Assembly: GCF_900115735.1 (NCBI RefSeq)
Contig: NZ_FOXO01000029.1
Location: forward strand, 1-50,527
From: Butyrivibrio proteoclasticus
GTDB taxonomy: Bacteria > Bacillota > Clostridia > Lachnospirales > Lachnospiraceae
DNA length: 50,527 nucleotides
Reading direction: 5' to 3'
Shown here: in pieces, positions 15,537 through 22,762 of the stretch
How positions within the stretch are numbered: the stretch's first letter is position 1
Layout of the letters: each line of letters starts with the position of its first letter
Translations under genes and position numbers: made by a program
Notes under the pieces: model-generated
What the model was told of the DNA's origin: nothing
Database searches by the model: none
Seen by the model: the letters and a program-made list of their open reading frames with translations, nothing else

Positions 15537-16442
15537 GTGAGTAGAGAAACAGAAAAAGTATTAAAAGAGATGAATAAGTTTCTGGAGGAGCATGCAGATG
15601 ATAATATGAGTCAGGAGGAGTTTAGCAAGTTCTTAAATGAGCATATGATGCAGATAAATAGCAAGCCAATTGAGAAGATTACAGAAAAATCGGCAAAAAC
15701 TTCTGACGATTTTCTTGAACTTGCATATGAGGCAGACAGTGAAGCAAAGGCAATCAGTTATGTAAAAAAAGCTATAGCTCTTGATGAGGATAATCTTGAT
15801 GCTATTGGCCTCAGGATTGAACTTACTGCAAGGGATACTATTGATGCCTTAAAGCAATATGAGAAGGCAGTCGCTCATGGCACAAAAGTCATGGAGAAAA
15901 GAGGGTTTCTAAAGGATAGTGTTGGGCGCTTCTGGGGAGTCTTAGAGACTAGACCTTATATGAGACTACGATCAAGTTACGCGGATATACTTATTGAGTG
16001 TTCAATGTTCAAGAAGGCAATTGGCGAATATGAGGACATGATAAGGCTCAATGAAAATGACAATCTGGGTAAGAGATTTACTCTTATGCATTTATACGCT
16101 CTTTTGGAGATGGAAGATGAGGCCTTGAATCTTCTTAAACAGTATGGTGAACATGATGAAACACCGATGATATTCCCGCTTTCAATTCTTTACTTCAAGA
16201 TGGGCGATTTAAAAAATGCTGAAGCTTATCTTAAAAGGTCAGCAAAGGCTAACAAAGATACTAAAAAATTCATCAAGTCAGTTATAAATGAAACCTGGCA
16301 GAGGGAAGTAGAAAAGATGAATGATTATGGGTATCGCCCGTTCAGCATAGAAGAATATGTGACGGAGATGCTTGAAAACAGTTTCCTTTTTAAGAATTGC
16401 AGCGCATATTTTCTTTGGGCTGCCGATGTGATGAAAATATAA
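15537..16442 (+). CDS. tetratricopeptide-repeat protein, ST7-like
   Basis: 301 aa, GTG start with GGGGAAG upstream. After a charged N-terminal region (residues 1-55) come helical repeats: ALDEDNLDAIGLRIELT, then FWGVLETRPYMRLRSSYADILIECSMFKKAIGEYEDMIRLNENDNLG, a block typical of ST7-like TPR proteins, and further TPR-like helices (GDLKNAEAYLKRSAKAN). The role is probably protein-protein contact; no catalytic motif is seen. It lies between the two copies of the HTH-fragment repeat, and in the duplication model its own second copy has been lost from the left unit. Confidence 0.65.
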   Translation: MSRETEKVLKEMNKFLEEHADDNMSQEEFSKFLNEHMMQINSKPIEKITEKSAKTSDDFLELAYEADSEAKAISYVKKAIALDEDNLDAIGLRIELTARDTIDALKQYEKAVAHGTKVMEKRGFLKDSVGRFWGVLETRPYMRLRSSYADILIECSMFKKAIGEYEDMIRLNENDNLGKRFTLMHLYALLEMEDEALNLLKQYGEHDETPMIFPLSILYFKMGDLKNAEAYLKRSAKANKDTKKFIKSVINETWQREVEKMNDYGYRPFSIEEYVTEMLENSFLFKNCSAYFLWAADVMKI

Positions 16443-16448
16443 AAGATC

Positions 16449-16473
16449 AGGGTCGGCAGTTGTCGACCCTTCT
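16449..16473 (+). terminator. terminator after TPR gene
   Basis: GGGTCG and CGACCC form a 6-bp stem with an 8-base loop, followed by TTCTATT. The T-run is poor but the position directly after the stop codon is right. Confidence 0.5.
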
Positions 16474-16497
16474 ATTGATAAATCAGACATAACCGAA

Positions 16498-16681
16498 TTA
16501 CCACCTGTTTTTCGCCACATCTTTTCTCAGATACAGATTTCCTTTCACATTTTCCTTAAACGGAGAAAGCTGGTTTTCTTTGACAATGTATGCGAGGTTC
16601 TGGCGGGAGCATTCAAGGATCTCGCAGCTTGAAGACGTATCTTCAAGATTGTTTTTGGCAAAAGCAAGAAAATCATCATAT
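16498..16681 (-). pseudogene. HTH-protein C-terminal fragment, 184-bp repeat copy 2
   Basis: Same element as 14458-14641 with four base changes. Here the open frame extends further upstream on the minus strand (FFKSSLTSYKRKYDDFLAFAK) to about 16745, but it still lacks an ATG, GTG or TTG start and runs into a stop. It is the 3' end of a lost gene for an HTH_17-like DNA-binding protein; the fragment cannot be assigned further. Confidence 0.65.
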
Positions 16682-16745
16682 TTACGCTTGTAGCTTGTAA
16701 GTGAGGATTTGAAAAAATAAAGATAGAAAACGGAAAGGCTAACCA

Positions 16746-17870
16746 GTGTTTAACAGATCAGACATAACCAGAAATCAGTGCCAACTCTTTGGTGGCCAGG
16801 CAAAGCTTGGGTACGATTGGTGGTGGCACTCTTTTACTGCAATAGATAGTGAGACGGGCGAAGAAAAGCCGTTTTTTATAGAGTTCTTTTTATGTAATCC
16901 TGCCTGTGGAGGGGCTGAACCAGTACTTGGGCAGCTTCCTGCGAATAGAGTGAAAGGTGTGAAGCCTTCATACCTTATGGTTAAGGCTGGTTGCTGGGGC
17001 GAAGGAGCCAGACAGATCCATAATTTCTATGGCTGGGAAAAGATTGATGTGGACATGGGAGTCCCTTTTTCAATAAAGGCAGGAGAGTGCTTTCTTACAG
17101 AGAATAAAACCTGGGGAAAAGTGAGTTTATCTGAGGAAGAAGTGGATAAGCATCCTGAGTATATGTCGGGAAGTGGAGAACTTTCATGGAATCTCACAAT
17201 AAATAAGAAAATCGCCTTTAATGTGGGATACGGAGCAGGTAATCTTTTTAGAAAGCTTCAGCTTTTTGAGATGTTCTGGCACGCGGAGGGCATGAAGACT
17301 GAGTACTCAGGTGAGGTGAGTTTAGATGGGCACAAGTACACTGTTGATCCGAAGACCTGCTATGGATATGCTGACAAGAACTGGGGAAAAGATTTTACGT
17401 CTCCCTGGGTATGGTTATCATCTAACAATCTTACAAGTAAGCGGTCTGGCAAAAAACTTGAAAACAGTGTGTTTGATATAGGTGGTGGAAGACCAAAGGT
17501 TGGACCTTTTGCATTGGACAGAAAGCTTCTTTCAGCCTATTGGTATGAAGGAAAGTCATATGAGTTCAATTTCTCAAAATTTTGGACATTTACCAGAACA
17601 AAGTTTGAGTCTTCGGAAACGGAGGATGAAATAATCTGGCATGTTGAGCAAAAGACTTGGACAAACCGGATGGTTACTGACATAACATGCAAGAAAAAAG
17701 ACATGCTCCTTGTGAACTACGAAGCTCCAAATGGCAAGAAACTTCACAACCGTCTTTGGAACGGCGGCAACGGAAAGGGCACAGTAATGCTTTTTCACTG
17801 CGGGAAGCTTGTCGACGAAGTTATCTGTGAGAATGTCGGCTGTGAGTATGGGGAATATGATCAGCGATAA
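16746..17870 (+). CDS. tocopherol-cyclase-like protein
   Basis: 374 aa, GTG start with GGAAAGG seven bases upstream. The sequence shows the layout of the tocopherol cyclase-like family (PF14249): KLGYDWWWHSFTAID near the N-terminus, FFIEFFLCNP, WNLTINKKIAFNVGYGAG, then GYADKNWGKDFTSPWVWLSSNNL, the best family signature, and GKKLHNRLWNGGNGKGTVMLF at the end. In plants this family closes the chromanol ring of vitamin E; bacterial relatives in anaerobes have no known substrate and may act on other lipids. No signal peptide is seen. Its first 80 coding bases are duplicated at 15301-15380. A nucleoside hydrolase gene follows behind a palindrome. Confidence 0.7.
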   Translation: MFNRSDITRNQCQLFGGQAKLGYDWWWHSFTAIDSETGEEKPFFIEFFLCNPACGGAEPVLGQLPANRVKGVKPSYLMVKAGCWGEGARQIHNFYGWEKIDVDMGVPFSIKAGECFLTENKTWGKVSLSEEEVDKHPEYMSGSGELSWNLTINKKIAFNVGYGAGNLFRKLQLFEMFWHAEGMKTEYSGEVSLDGHKYTVDPKTCYGYADKNWGKDFTSPWVWLSSNNLTSKRSGKKLENSVFDIGGGRPKVGPFALDRKLLSAYWYEGKSYEFNFSKFWTFTRTKFESSETEDEIIWHVEQKTWTNRMVTDITCKKKDMLLVNYEAPNGKKLHNRLWNGGNGKGTVMLFHCGKLVDEVICENVGCEYGEYDQR

Positions 17871-17886
17871 TGAAGATTTTAGAATC

Positions 17887-17906
17887 TATTTGACGCGCGT
17901 CAAATA
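17887..17906. promoter_or_regulatory. 20-bp perfect palindrome upstream of nucleoside hydrolase
   Basis: A 20-base perfect inverted repeat with core TTTGACGCGCGTCAAA, GC-rich in the middle of AT-rich flanks, 38 bases before the nucleoside hydrolase start. It has the size and symmetry of an operator for a dimeric repressor (for example LacI or TetR type). It has no loop, so it is unlikely to be a terminator. The regulator is not identified. Confidence 0.55.
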
Positions 17907-17943
17907 ATCTATCGGGCAAATACAGTTTTTGGGGGAAAACAAA

Positions 17944-18825
17944 ATGGGAATACAGTACAAAGTTCCAGACTACAAGAAAATCAGAGTCATAATCGACACG
18001 GATGCAGCCTGCGAGGCTGATGATCCATTTGCAATTGTTCATGGGCTTCTCAGTCCTAAGCTCATTGTCAGAGCCATAGCGGCAGAGCATTTTAAGGTAA
18101 AAGACTCAGAACAAAGAAGCTACAAAGAGATAGAGACAATTCTTGATGCTATGGATTTATCAGTTCCGGTGCTTCACGGTCAAAAGGGACCATTAAGTGA
18201 GGATAAGGAAGTTTCAGAAGCTTCAAAATTTATAATTGATGAAGCCTTGAGGGATGAGCCCAATCCTTTATTTGTTCTGTGTCAGGGCGCTATAACAAAC
18301 GTTGCTAAGGCCCTTCAAACCTGTCCTGAGATAAAAGACAAAATGACGATAGTCTGGATAGGAACTCATGGTGAGGCACCGTGCAAGGCGCCGTTTACTG
18401 AGTTTAATTCAGTAAATGACATAGAGGCCGCCAACTATGTGCTCCAGAGCGGAGCCAATATCTGGCTTATTCCTTCACATGTATACATTACAGTAAATAT
18501 AGGTCTTGCAGAGATTGAGCGCCGTATAAAGCCATGCGGAAGAATAGGAGAGCACCTTTACACTCAGATGACTGAATACAATATGTCCGAGGCAGCAGGC
18601 TGGACTCAGGGAGAGAGCTGGTCTCTTGGCGATTCTCCAGCTATTGCAGTGACCATTAATCCCGGATGTGGCCACTATCACACGGCCAAGGCACCGCTGG
18701 TGCTGGATGATACTTCATCTGCAGTAAAAGATGACAATCCGGACATCAGAATATACACAGATGTGGATTCAAGGTACATTATTGAGGACCTTATCGCAAA
18801 GCTGGAGTTGTTCTCGGAGTGTTGA
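17944..18825 (+). CDS. inosine/uridine-preferring nucleoside hydrolase family protein
   Basis: 293 aa from ATG 17944, with GGGGGA (17931-17936) seven bases upstream; an in-frame TTG at 17929 is less likely. RVIIDTDAACEADDPFAIVHGLL is the calcium-binding DTDxxxDDxxA motif of nucleoside hydrolases, which split ribonucleosides into base and ribose. LFVLCQGAITNVAKAL matches the G-P-L-T-N block with A-I in place of P-L, and the Ca2+-site Asp/Asn residues downstream look partly altered, so substrate preference is open. Cytoplasmic, no signal peptide. Probably a single gene between the palindrome at 17887 and a strong terminator at 18847. Confidence 0.75.
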   Translation: MGIQYKVPDYKKIRVIIDTDAACEADDPFAIVHGLLSPKLIVRAIAAEHFKVKDSEQRSYKEIETILDAMDLSVPVLHGQKGPLSEDKEVSEASKFIIDEALRDEPNPLFVLCQGAITNVAKALQTCPEIKDKMTIVWIGTHGEAPCKAPFTEFNSVNDIEAANYVLQSGANIWLIPSHVYITVNIGLAEIERRIKPCGRIGEHLYTQMTEYNMSEAAGWTQGESWSLGDSPAIAVTINPGCGHYHTAKAPLVLDDTSSAVKDDNPDIRIYTDVDSRYIIEDLIAKLELFSEC

Positions 18826-18846
18826 TTTTTGAAGGAAGTTATGAAT

Positions 18847-18886
18847 AAGACAGCTATGAGTAAAAGTATCTGCTCATAGCTGTCTT
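18847..18886 (+). terminator. strong terminator after nucleoside hydrolase
   Basis: A perfect 14-bp stem (AAGACAGCTATGAG with CTCATAGCTGTCTT), 12-base loop and TTAT tail. It also separates the plus-strand gene from the minus-strand ABC operon that ends at 18901. Confidence 0.85.
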
Positions 18887-18900
18887 TTATACGTCATTTC

Positions 18901-19698
18901 TCAGGACGCCAGATCTCTTTTGTTATAGTACCAGAAAGCAAACAGTACTCCACAAATCAAAACGCCACAGGCAACGACAATTCCGGTCACCGGAAGCTCA
19001 GCCTCAGTAAATATCTCCGAAGCATTTGCATAGGAAAAGGGCCCGATGAACAAATATTTCTTTAAATCAGGAATAACCCTGCCCATTACATCGTAGGCGT
19101 AGAACAAAAGAGCCATCCCAAGGCCTAGTCCCATCCTGTTTTTTCCGGTGAGAGATGAGAGCGCAAGGCATATTCCGGCCACTTCCAGGTTCATAAGAAA
19201 TTGCCTTACCATGAATGTGAAAAAGAGATCCAGAGGCATTTCTTCTCCCAGGAGTTTAAAGCCAAGAAGATAAAACAGAGTACATACAGTGGTAAAAAGC
19301 ACCAGCATAATAGCAACGCACAGCGATTTGGCAGTAAGAATCCGATTCCTTGAAAGAGGAAGAGAAAAAAGAAATTCGCCTGTGTGGGCATCTTCCTCTT
19401 TTGAAATGATATTGATCGCGATGATTGCTGCAAACATACAGCTTCCAAGGCCGTGAACTGCGCCTATTTCAGTGGCAAAGTATCCTTTCAAGGTTGCGAT
19501 GCTCAAAGTGCTCATTCCAAAGGCCTCTGAAAAGGCTCCCATATTAGAAAAGGCATCAGCCATATCCTTCATTTCACCTTCCATAGACTTATATAATAAT
19601 ATGCAGACGAGCCCGAGAGCACCCACGGACAGGCTCCATATCAGGAGATTTTTCAGATTAAGTAATAGCTCTCTTTTCAATACAGATCTCATTTTCAT
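18901..19698 (-). CDS. ABC-2 type transporter permease
   Basis: 265 aa with six hydrophobic segments in the ABC-2 permease pattern: an N-terminal LLLNLKNLLIWSLSVGALGL, a large loop, KSLCVAIMLVLFTTVCTLFYLL, LSSLTGKNRMGLGLGMALLFYAYDVM, and a C-terminal VACGVLICGVLFAFWYYNKRDL. ISKEEDAHTGEFLFSLPLSRNRILTAKSLC is the conserved coupling-loop region of the NatB/YhaP-like type. It follows the ATPase gene on the minus strand with a four-base overlap. It forms the membrane part of a two-gene exporter of unknown substrate. Confidence 0.8.
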   Translation of the reverse strand: MKMRSVLKRELLLNLKNLLIWSLSVGALGLVCILLYKSMEGEMKDMADAFSNMGAFSEAFGMSTLSIATLKGYFATEIGAVHGLGSCMFAAIIAINIISKEEDAHTGEFLFSLPLSRNRILTAKSLCVAIMLVLFTTVCTLFYLLGFKLLGEEMPLDLFFTFMVRQFLMNLEVAGICLALSSLTGKNRMGLGLGMALLFYAYDVMGRVIPDLKKYLFIGPFSYANASEIFTEAELPVTGIVVACGVLICGVLFAFWYYNKRDLAS

Positions 19699-20390
19699 CC
19701 CTCCTCTTCTTCGTAGAAACTAAGGAACGTTTCATCATCTATATGCGGAGTTTCAAGCATTGTGAGTCTTCCTTCACGCATGATTGCGGCATTTTTGCAA
19801 TACTTATCAACTTCTGATAACACATGAGTAGACAAAAGACAGGTGGCTCCCTGGGCAACATATTCATTTATAAGTTCAAAGAATTTCTTTTGCATAAGAG
19901 GATCGAGGCCTCCAGTGGGCTCGTCAAAGATAAAAAGGCGAGGCCTGTGTTGCATGGCGCAGACTATGCTGACTTTTTTTCTATTTCCAAGGGAGAGTTG
20001 TTTGATCTTTTTATGGGTGTCGACTTTCAATCTTTCACAGAGCTTGGCAGCTTCTTTACTGCAATCAAGCCTGCGGACATCTGCAGCGTATTTTATGACA
20101 TCATTTACCTTCATGGAATCATAGAACCAGGCTTCTGAAGGCATATAGCCAACATTCTTTAAAATCTCCTCATGATCTTTTATGCTGTCCATCCCAAGTA
20201 TTTTTATATTGCCTGAGTTTATCTTCAAAAAGCCCAGCATGGAGCGGATAGTAGTAGACTTTCCTGCACCATTAGGCCCAAGAAAACCGAAAATATCTCC
20301 TTTTTTTACGTTAAAAGAAACATCAATAACGCCTCTGCTTTTGCCATAGCTTTTAGTTAAATGACTTATCTCAATCACGTTTTCTTTCAT
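19695..20390 (-). CDS. ABC transporter ATP-binding protein
   Basis: 231 aa with GPNGAGKSTT (Walker A), LSLGNRKKVSI (signature, with N-R in place of the usual Q-R) and LFIFDEPTGGLDP (Walker B). The ATG is preceded by GAGGAGGTGC. Together with the overlapping permease gene it forms an ABC-2 exporter of the CcmA/NatA-like class, which in this kind of bacterium often exports small peptides, antibiotics or sodium; substrate unknown. The LytTR/DUF3021 operon upstream on the same strand is a common neighbour of such exporters and may regulate it. Confidence 0.85.
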   Translation of the reverse strand: MKENVIEISHLTKSYGKSRGVIDVSFNVKKGDIFGFLGPNGAGKSTTIRSMLGFLKINSGNIKILGMDSIKDHEEILKNVGYMPSEAWFYDSMKVNDVIKYAADVRRLDCSKEAAKLCERLKVDTHKKIKQLSLGNRKKVSIVCAMQHRPRLFIFDEPTGGLDPLMQKKFFELINEYVAQGATCLLSTHVLSEVDKYCKNAAIMREGRLTMLETPHIDDETFLSFYEEEEG

Positions 20391-20423
20391 AATGCACCTC
20401 CTCTTTGTAATTTATTCATAACA

Positions 20424-20456
20424 AAAATAAAAAACGGGAACAATAACTGTTCCCGT
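20424..20456 (-). terminator. terminator after LytTR-DUF3021 operon
   Basis: ACGGGAACA and TGTTCCCGT form a perfect 9-bp stem with a 5-base loop, and on the minus strand a run of six T follows. It ends transcription of the 20487-21397 operon before the ABC operon. Confidence 0.8.
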
Positions 20457-20486
20457 AAGGTGCACTATTTTACCGCTAACATTCAC

Positions 20487-20957
20487 TTAATTATCCTCTT
20501 TTTTGTGTTCGGTCTGAAATAACTTTAAATCTTCGTTTAGCTTTTTGTCATCGATGATCCGCTTATACTTGTAAATCAAAAAAACACAGAAGTAAACAAG
20601 AAGAATGTAAGCTGCAAATATTAAAGTGACAAGCAGATTTTTATTAAACCAGTTAAAAATCCAGGATAGAAGACTGTAGACGATTGTACAAATGACCATT
20701 CCTGCTATTTCTTTTACCCTAAGAGAATCTGCTTCATCGAAGTTCCACAATAGGTATACCTGAATATAGCCAATAATATAGCAGGATAGGATCAGCTCTG
20801 TCATATGCAGAATGCTGGCATCATAGACGCCGTTTATCAATCTGAATACGCAGTAATAGAAAAGAAATGCAAAGAAGTAAAGGCATGCTTTAAATTCAAT
20901 TCCTATTTCTTTTGTAAGGTACAATTCCCAAAGGGTTACTTTTTTCTTATTCTTCAT
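20487..20957 (-). CDS. DUF3021 membrane protein
   Basis: About 156 aa with four hydrophobic helices (ACLYFFAFLFYYCVF, LILSCYIIGYIQVYLL, MVICTIVYSLLSWIF, LLVTLIFAAYILLVYFCVF) and a charged tail, the pattern of DUF3021 proteins that are encoded next to LytTR regulators. GGAGG is six bases from the second of two adjacent ATG codons, whose ATGA overlaps the regulator's stop. It is probably a membrane partner or anti-regulator of the LytTR protein; this is an inference from gene pairing in the family. Confidence 0.75.
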   Translation of the reverse strand: MKNKKKVTLWELYLTKEIGIEFKACLYFFAFLFYYCVFRLINGVYDASILHMTELILSCYIIGYIQVYLLWNFDEADSLRVKEIAGMVICTIVYSLLSWIFNWFNKNLLVTLIFAAYILLVYFCVFLIYKYKRIIDDKKLNEDLKLFQTEHKKEDN

Positions 20958-21397
20958 CATCTGCCTCCTTTCAAAAGACGCCTGAAATCAGATGCATATC
21001 TTCTTGAAATGATGATATGTTCACCACTTTCCAAGGTCGCGTCTATCCTGTTTGAAGACAGGCTCTTTAAGGATTTTACCTTGTTGACATTAATGACCAT
21101 GGATTTGCTGCATCTGAAAAAGGCTTCATCGCAGATTTCTGTGATAAAAGAGTTGAGAGTTCCGTCCAAACGAACGACCTTATTTCCTGTGTAAGCAAAG
21201 AGCTTATCATCAACGGATTCCAAGTAGAGGATACTTGAAATGCTGATGTTTACAGTCTCTGTATCGGCCTTGCCCCAAAGCTTGTTTTCCGATTTTTCCA
21301 GAATTCCGATTATTCTTTTTAAATCCGGAGAAAGCGTCTTATACCTGATGATAACGCTCTCTTCGCCGGAATCGATCTTTTGAATGTCTATTTTCAT
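20957..21397 (-). CDS. LytTR-family transcriptional regulator
   Basis: About 146 aa from ATG 21397, or 161 aa if a TTG at 21442 is used. The C-terminal 95 residues form a LytTR DNA-binding domain: ISISSILYLESVDDKLFAYT, VVRLDGTLNSF, FFRCSKSMVINVNKVKSL and GEHIIISRRYASDFRRLL are its standard strands. There is no receiver domain, so it belongs to the single-domain LytTR regulators paired with DUF3021. Such pairs usually autoregulate and may control the ABC exporter downstream. No convincing ribosome-binding site decides between the starts. Confidence 0.8.
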   Translation of the reverse strand: MKIDIQKIDSGEESVIIRYKTLSPDLKRIIGILEKSENKLWGKADTETVNISISSILYLESVDDKLFAYTGNKVVRLDGTLNSFITEICDEAFFRCSKSMVINVNKVKSLKSLSSNRIDATLESGEHIIISRRYASDFRRLLKGGR

Positions 21398-21511
21398 GTG
21401 GCTGAAATTATCCTGATCATGAATTGCGATTATTTGTCTCAATTTTATTTTATCATAGCGGGAAAGTATCTTGAATTACTTAATTACTGGTCATTAGCTA
21501 CAAAGTAATGT

Positions 21512-21517
21512 TAAAAT
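21512..21517 (+). promoter_or_regulatory. -10 element placing the sfsA start at the ATG
   Basis: TAAAAT ends six bases before the sfsA ATG, with TGGTCA (21488-21493, 4/6) as -35 at an 18-base spacing. No ribosome-binding site is visible before the ATG. Transcription would start at about the A of the ATG, giving a leaderless mRNA. Confidence 0.5.
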
Positions 21518-21523
21518 CAGCTT

Positions 21524-22207
21524 ATGACTTACAAAAATATTGTAGAAGCAAAATTCATATCAAGACCAAACAGGTTCATTGCCATAGTGAGCGTATATGA
21601 CGATGAGATCAAGGTACATGTAAAGAACACCGGAAGATGCAAAGAGCTGCTGATACCGGGATGCACGGTGTATCTTGAAAAGGCAGAAAATCCAGAGAGA
21701 AAGACGCCTTATGATCTTGTTGCGGTAAAAAAAGACGGAAAGGTCATTAACATCGACTCCCAGGCTCCCAACAAAGTTGTTAAGGAATGGCTTGAAAGCG
21801 TAGGAAAGTACAGTAAAGTGCAGCCTGAGTACAAGTATGGAAATTCCAGAATTGACTTTTATATGGAAAAAGAAGTATTGGAATCAATCCAGCCCTTTCT
21901 CATGGAAGTTAAAGGCTGCACGCTTTTTAAGGATGGAATAGGGTATTTTCCTGATGCACCGACGGAGCGCGGAACCAAGCATTTAAAAGAGCTGACTATG
22001 GCCTTGGAAAAAGGAATAAAAACCAGAGTGGCTTTTGTTATTCAGGGAGAGGGAATCAGTGAAGTCAGACCAAATGAGGAGACTGACCCTGAATTTGCAA
22101 AGGCGTTCTATGAGGCGAAAAAAGCCGGAGTTGAGATTGTTTTTTATTTGTGTGAAGTGACACCTGACACACTAAAGATCGTGTCGGAAAAGGGAGGAAC
22201 AGTATGA
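21524..22207 (+). CDS. sfsA: SfsA family nuclease-like protein
   Basis: 227 aa, full length for SfsA. The N-terminal AKFISRPNRFIAIV and VKNTGRCKELLIPGCTVYLE form the OB-like domain. The C-terminal RIDFYM...LMEVKGCTLFKDGIGYFPDAPTERGTKHLKEL carries the PD-(D/E)XK-like core (D, then E-V-K). SfsA was named for sugar fermentation stimulation in E. coli; later work describes DNA binding and nuclease activity, with the cellular role unclear. There is no ribosome-binding site before ATG 21524 and a -10 box lies directly upstream, so the mRNA may be leaderless. It overlaps dtd by ATGA. Confidence 0.9.
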   Translation: MTYKNIVEAKFISRPNRFIAIVSVYDDEIKVHVKNTGRCKELLIPGCTVYLEKAENPERKTPYDLVAVKKDGKVINIDSQAPNKVVKEWLESVGKYSKVQPEYKYGNSRIDFYMEKEVLESIQPFLMEVKGCTLFKDGIGYFPDAPTERGTKHLKELTMALEKGIKTRVAFVIQGEGISEVRPNEETDPEFAKAFYEAKKAGVEIVFYLCEVTPDTLKIVSEKGGTV

Positions 22208-22659
22208 GAGCAGTTGTTACAAGGGTTCTCTCAGCATCAGTTACAATAGATGGAGAGAAGTATTCAGAAATCGGAAAGGGCTTCATGGTTCTTTTAGGAG
22301 TCCATAGGAACGATACAAAAGAAATTGCGGTAAAAATTGCAGATAAGATCTGCGGCCTCAGAGTATTTGAGGATGAGAATGGCAAGATGAATGTTAATCC
22401 AAAAGACGCAGGCGCTCAGATACTAATTGTCAGTCAGTTCACTCTTTATGCGGATTGCAAGTCAAGGCGTCCGGGCTTTACAGATGCCGCAAGACCTGAA
22501 ATATCAAATCCACTTTATGAGCTTGTAGTGGAAGAGTGCAGGAACAGAGGCTTTGAAGTTAAGACGGGCGTCTTTGGCGCTTATATGAAGGTTGAGTCAA
22601 TAAATGACGGACCTGTGACAATACTTCTTGACAGCGACGAGCTATATTCAAAAGGGTGA
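22204..22659 (+). CDS. dtd: D-aminoacyl-tRNA deacylase
   Basis: 151 aa, the normal length. It shows RVLSASVTIDGEKYSEIGKG at the N-terminus, SQFTLYADCKSRRPGF with the catalytic SQFTL motif, and NDGPVTILLDS, the Gly-Pro motif (NxGPVT) that confers chiral proofreading. DTD removes D-amino acids (and glycine) wrongly attached to tRNA in the cytoplasm. It is translationally coupled to sfsA by a four-base overlap, an arrangement without an evident functional link. Confidence 0.95.
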   Translation: MRAVVTRVLSASVTIDGEKYSEIGKGFMVLLGVHRNDTKEIAVKIADKICGLRVFEDENGKMNVNPKDAGAQILIVSQFTLYADCKSRRPGFTDAARPEISNPLYELVVEECRNRGFEVKTGVFGAYMKVESINDGPVTILLDSDELYSKG

Positions 22660-22762
22660 ATAATTAGAATTGATATTTGTTAATGCTAAGATTATGCTAT
22701 AGTTATTTCTTGTCATTTTCTTGTATAATGAACTTCATATGCTATATGGAGGAAATTGAAAA

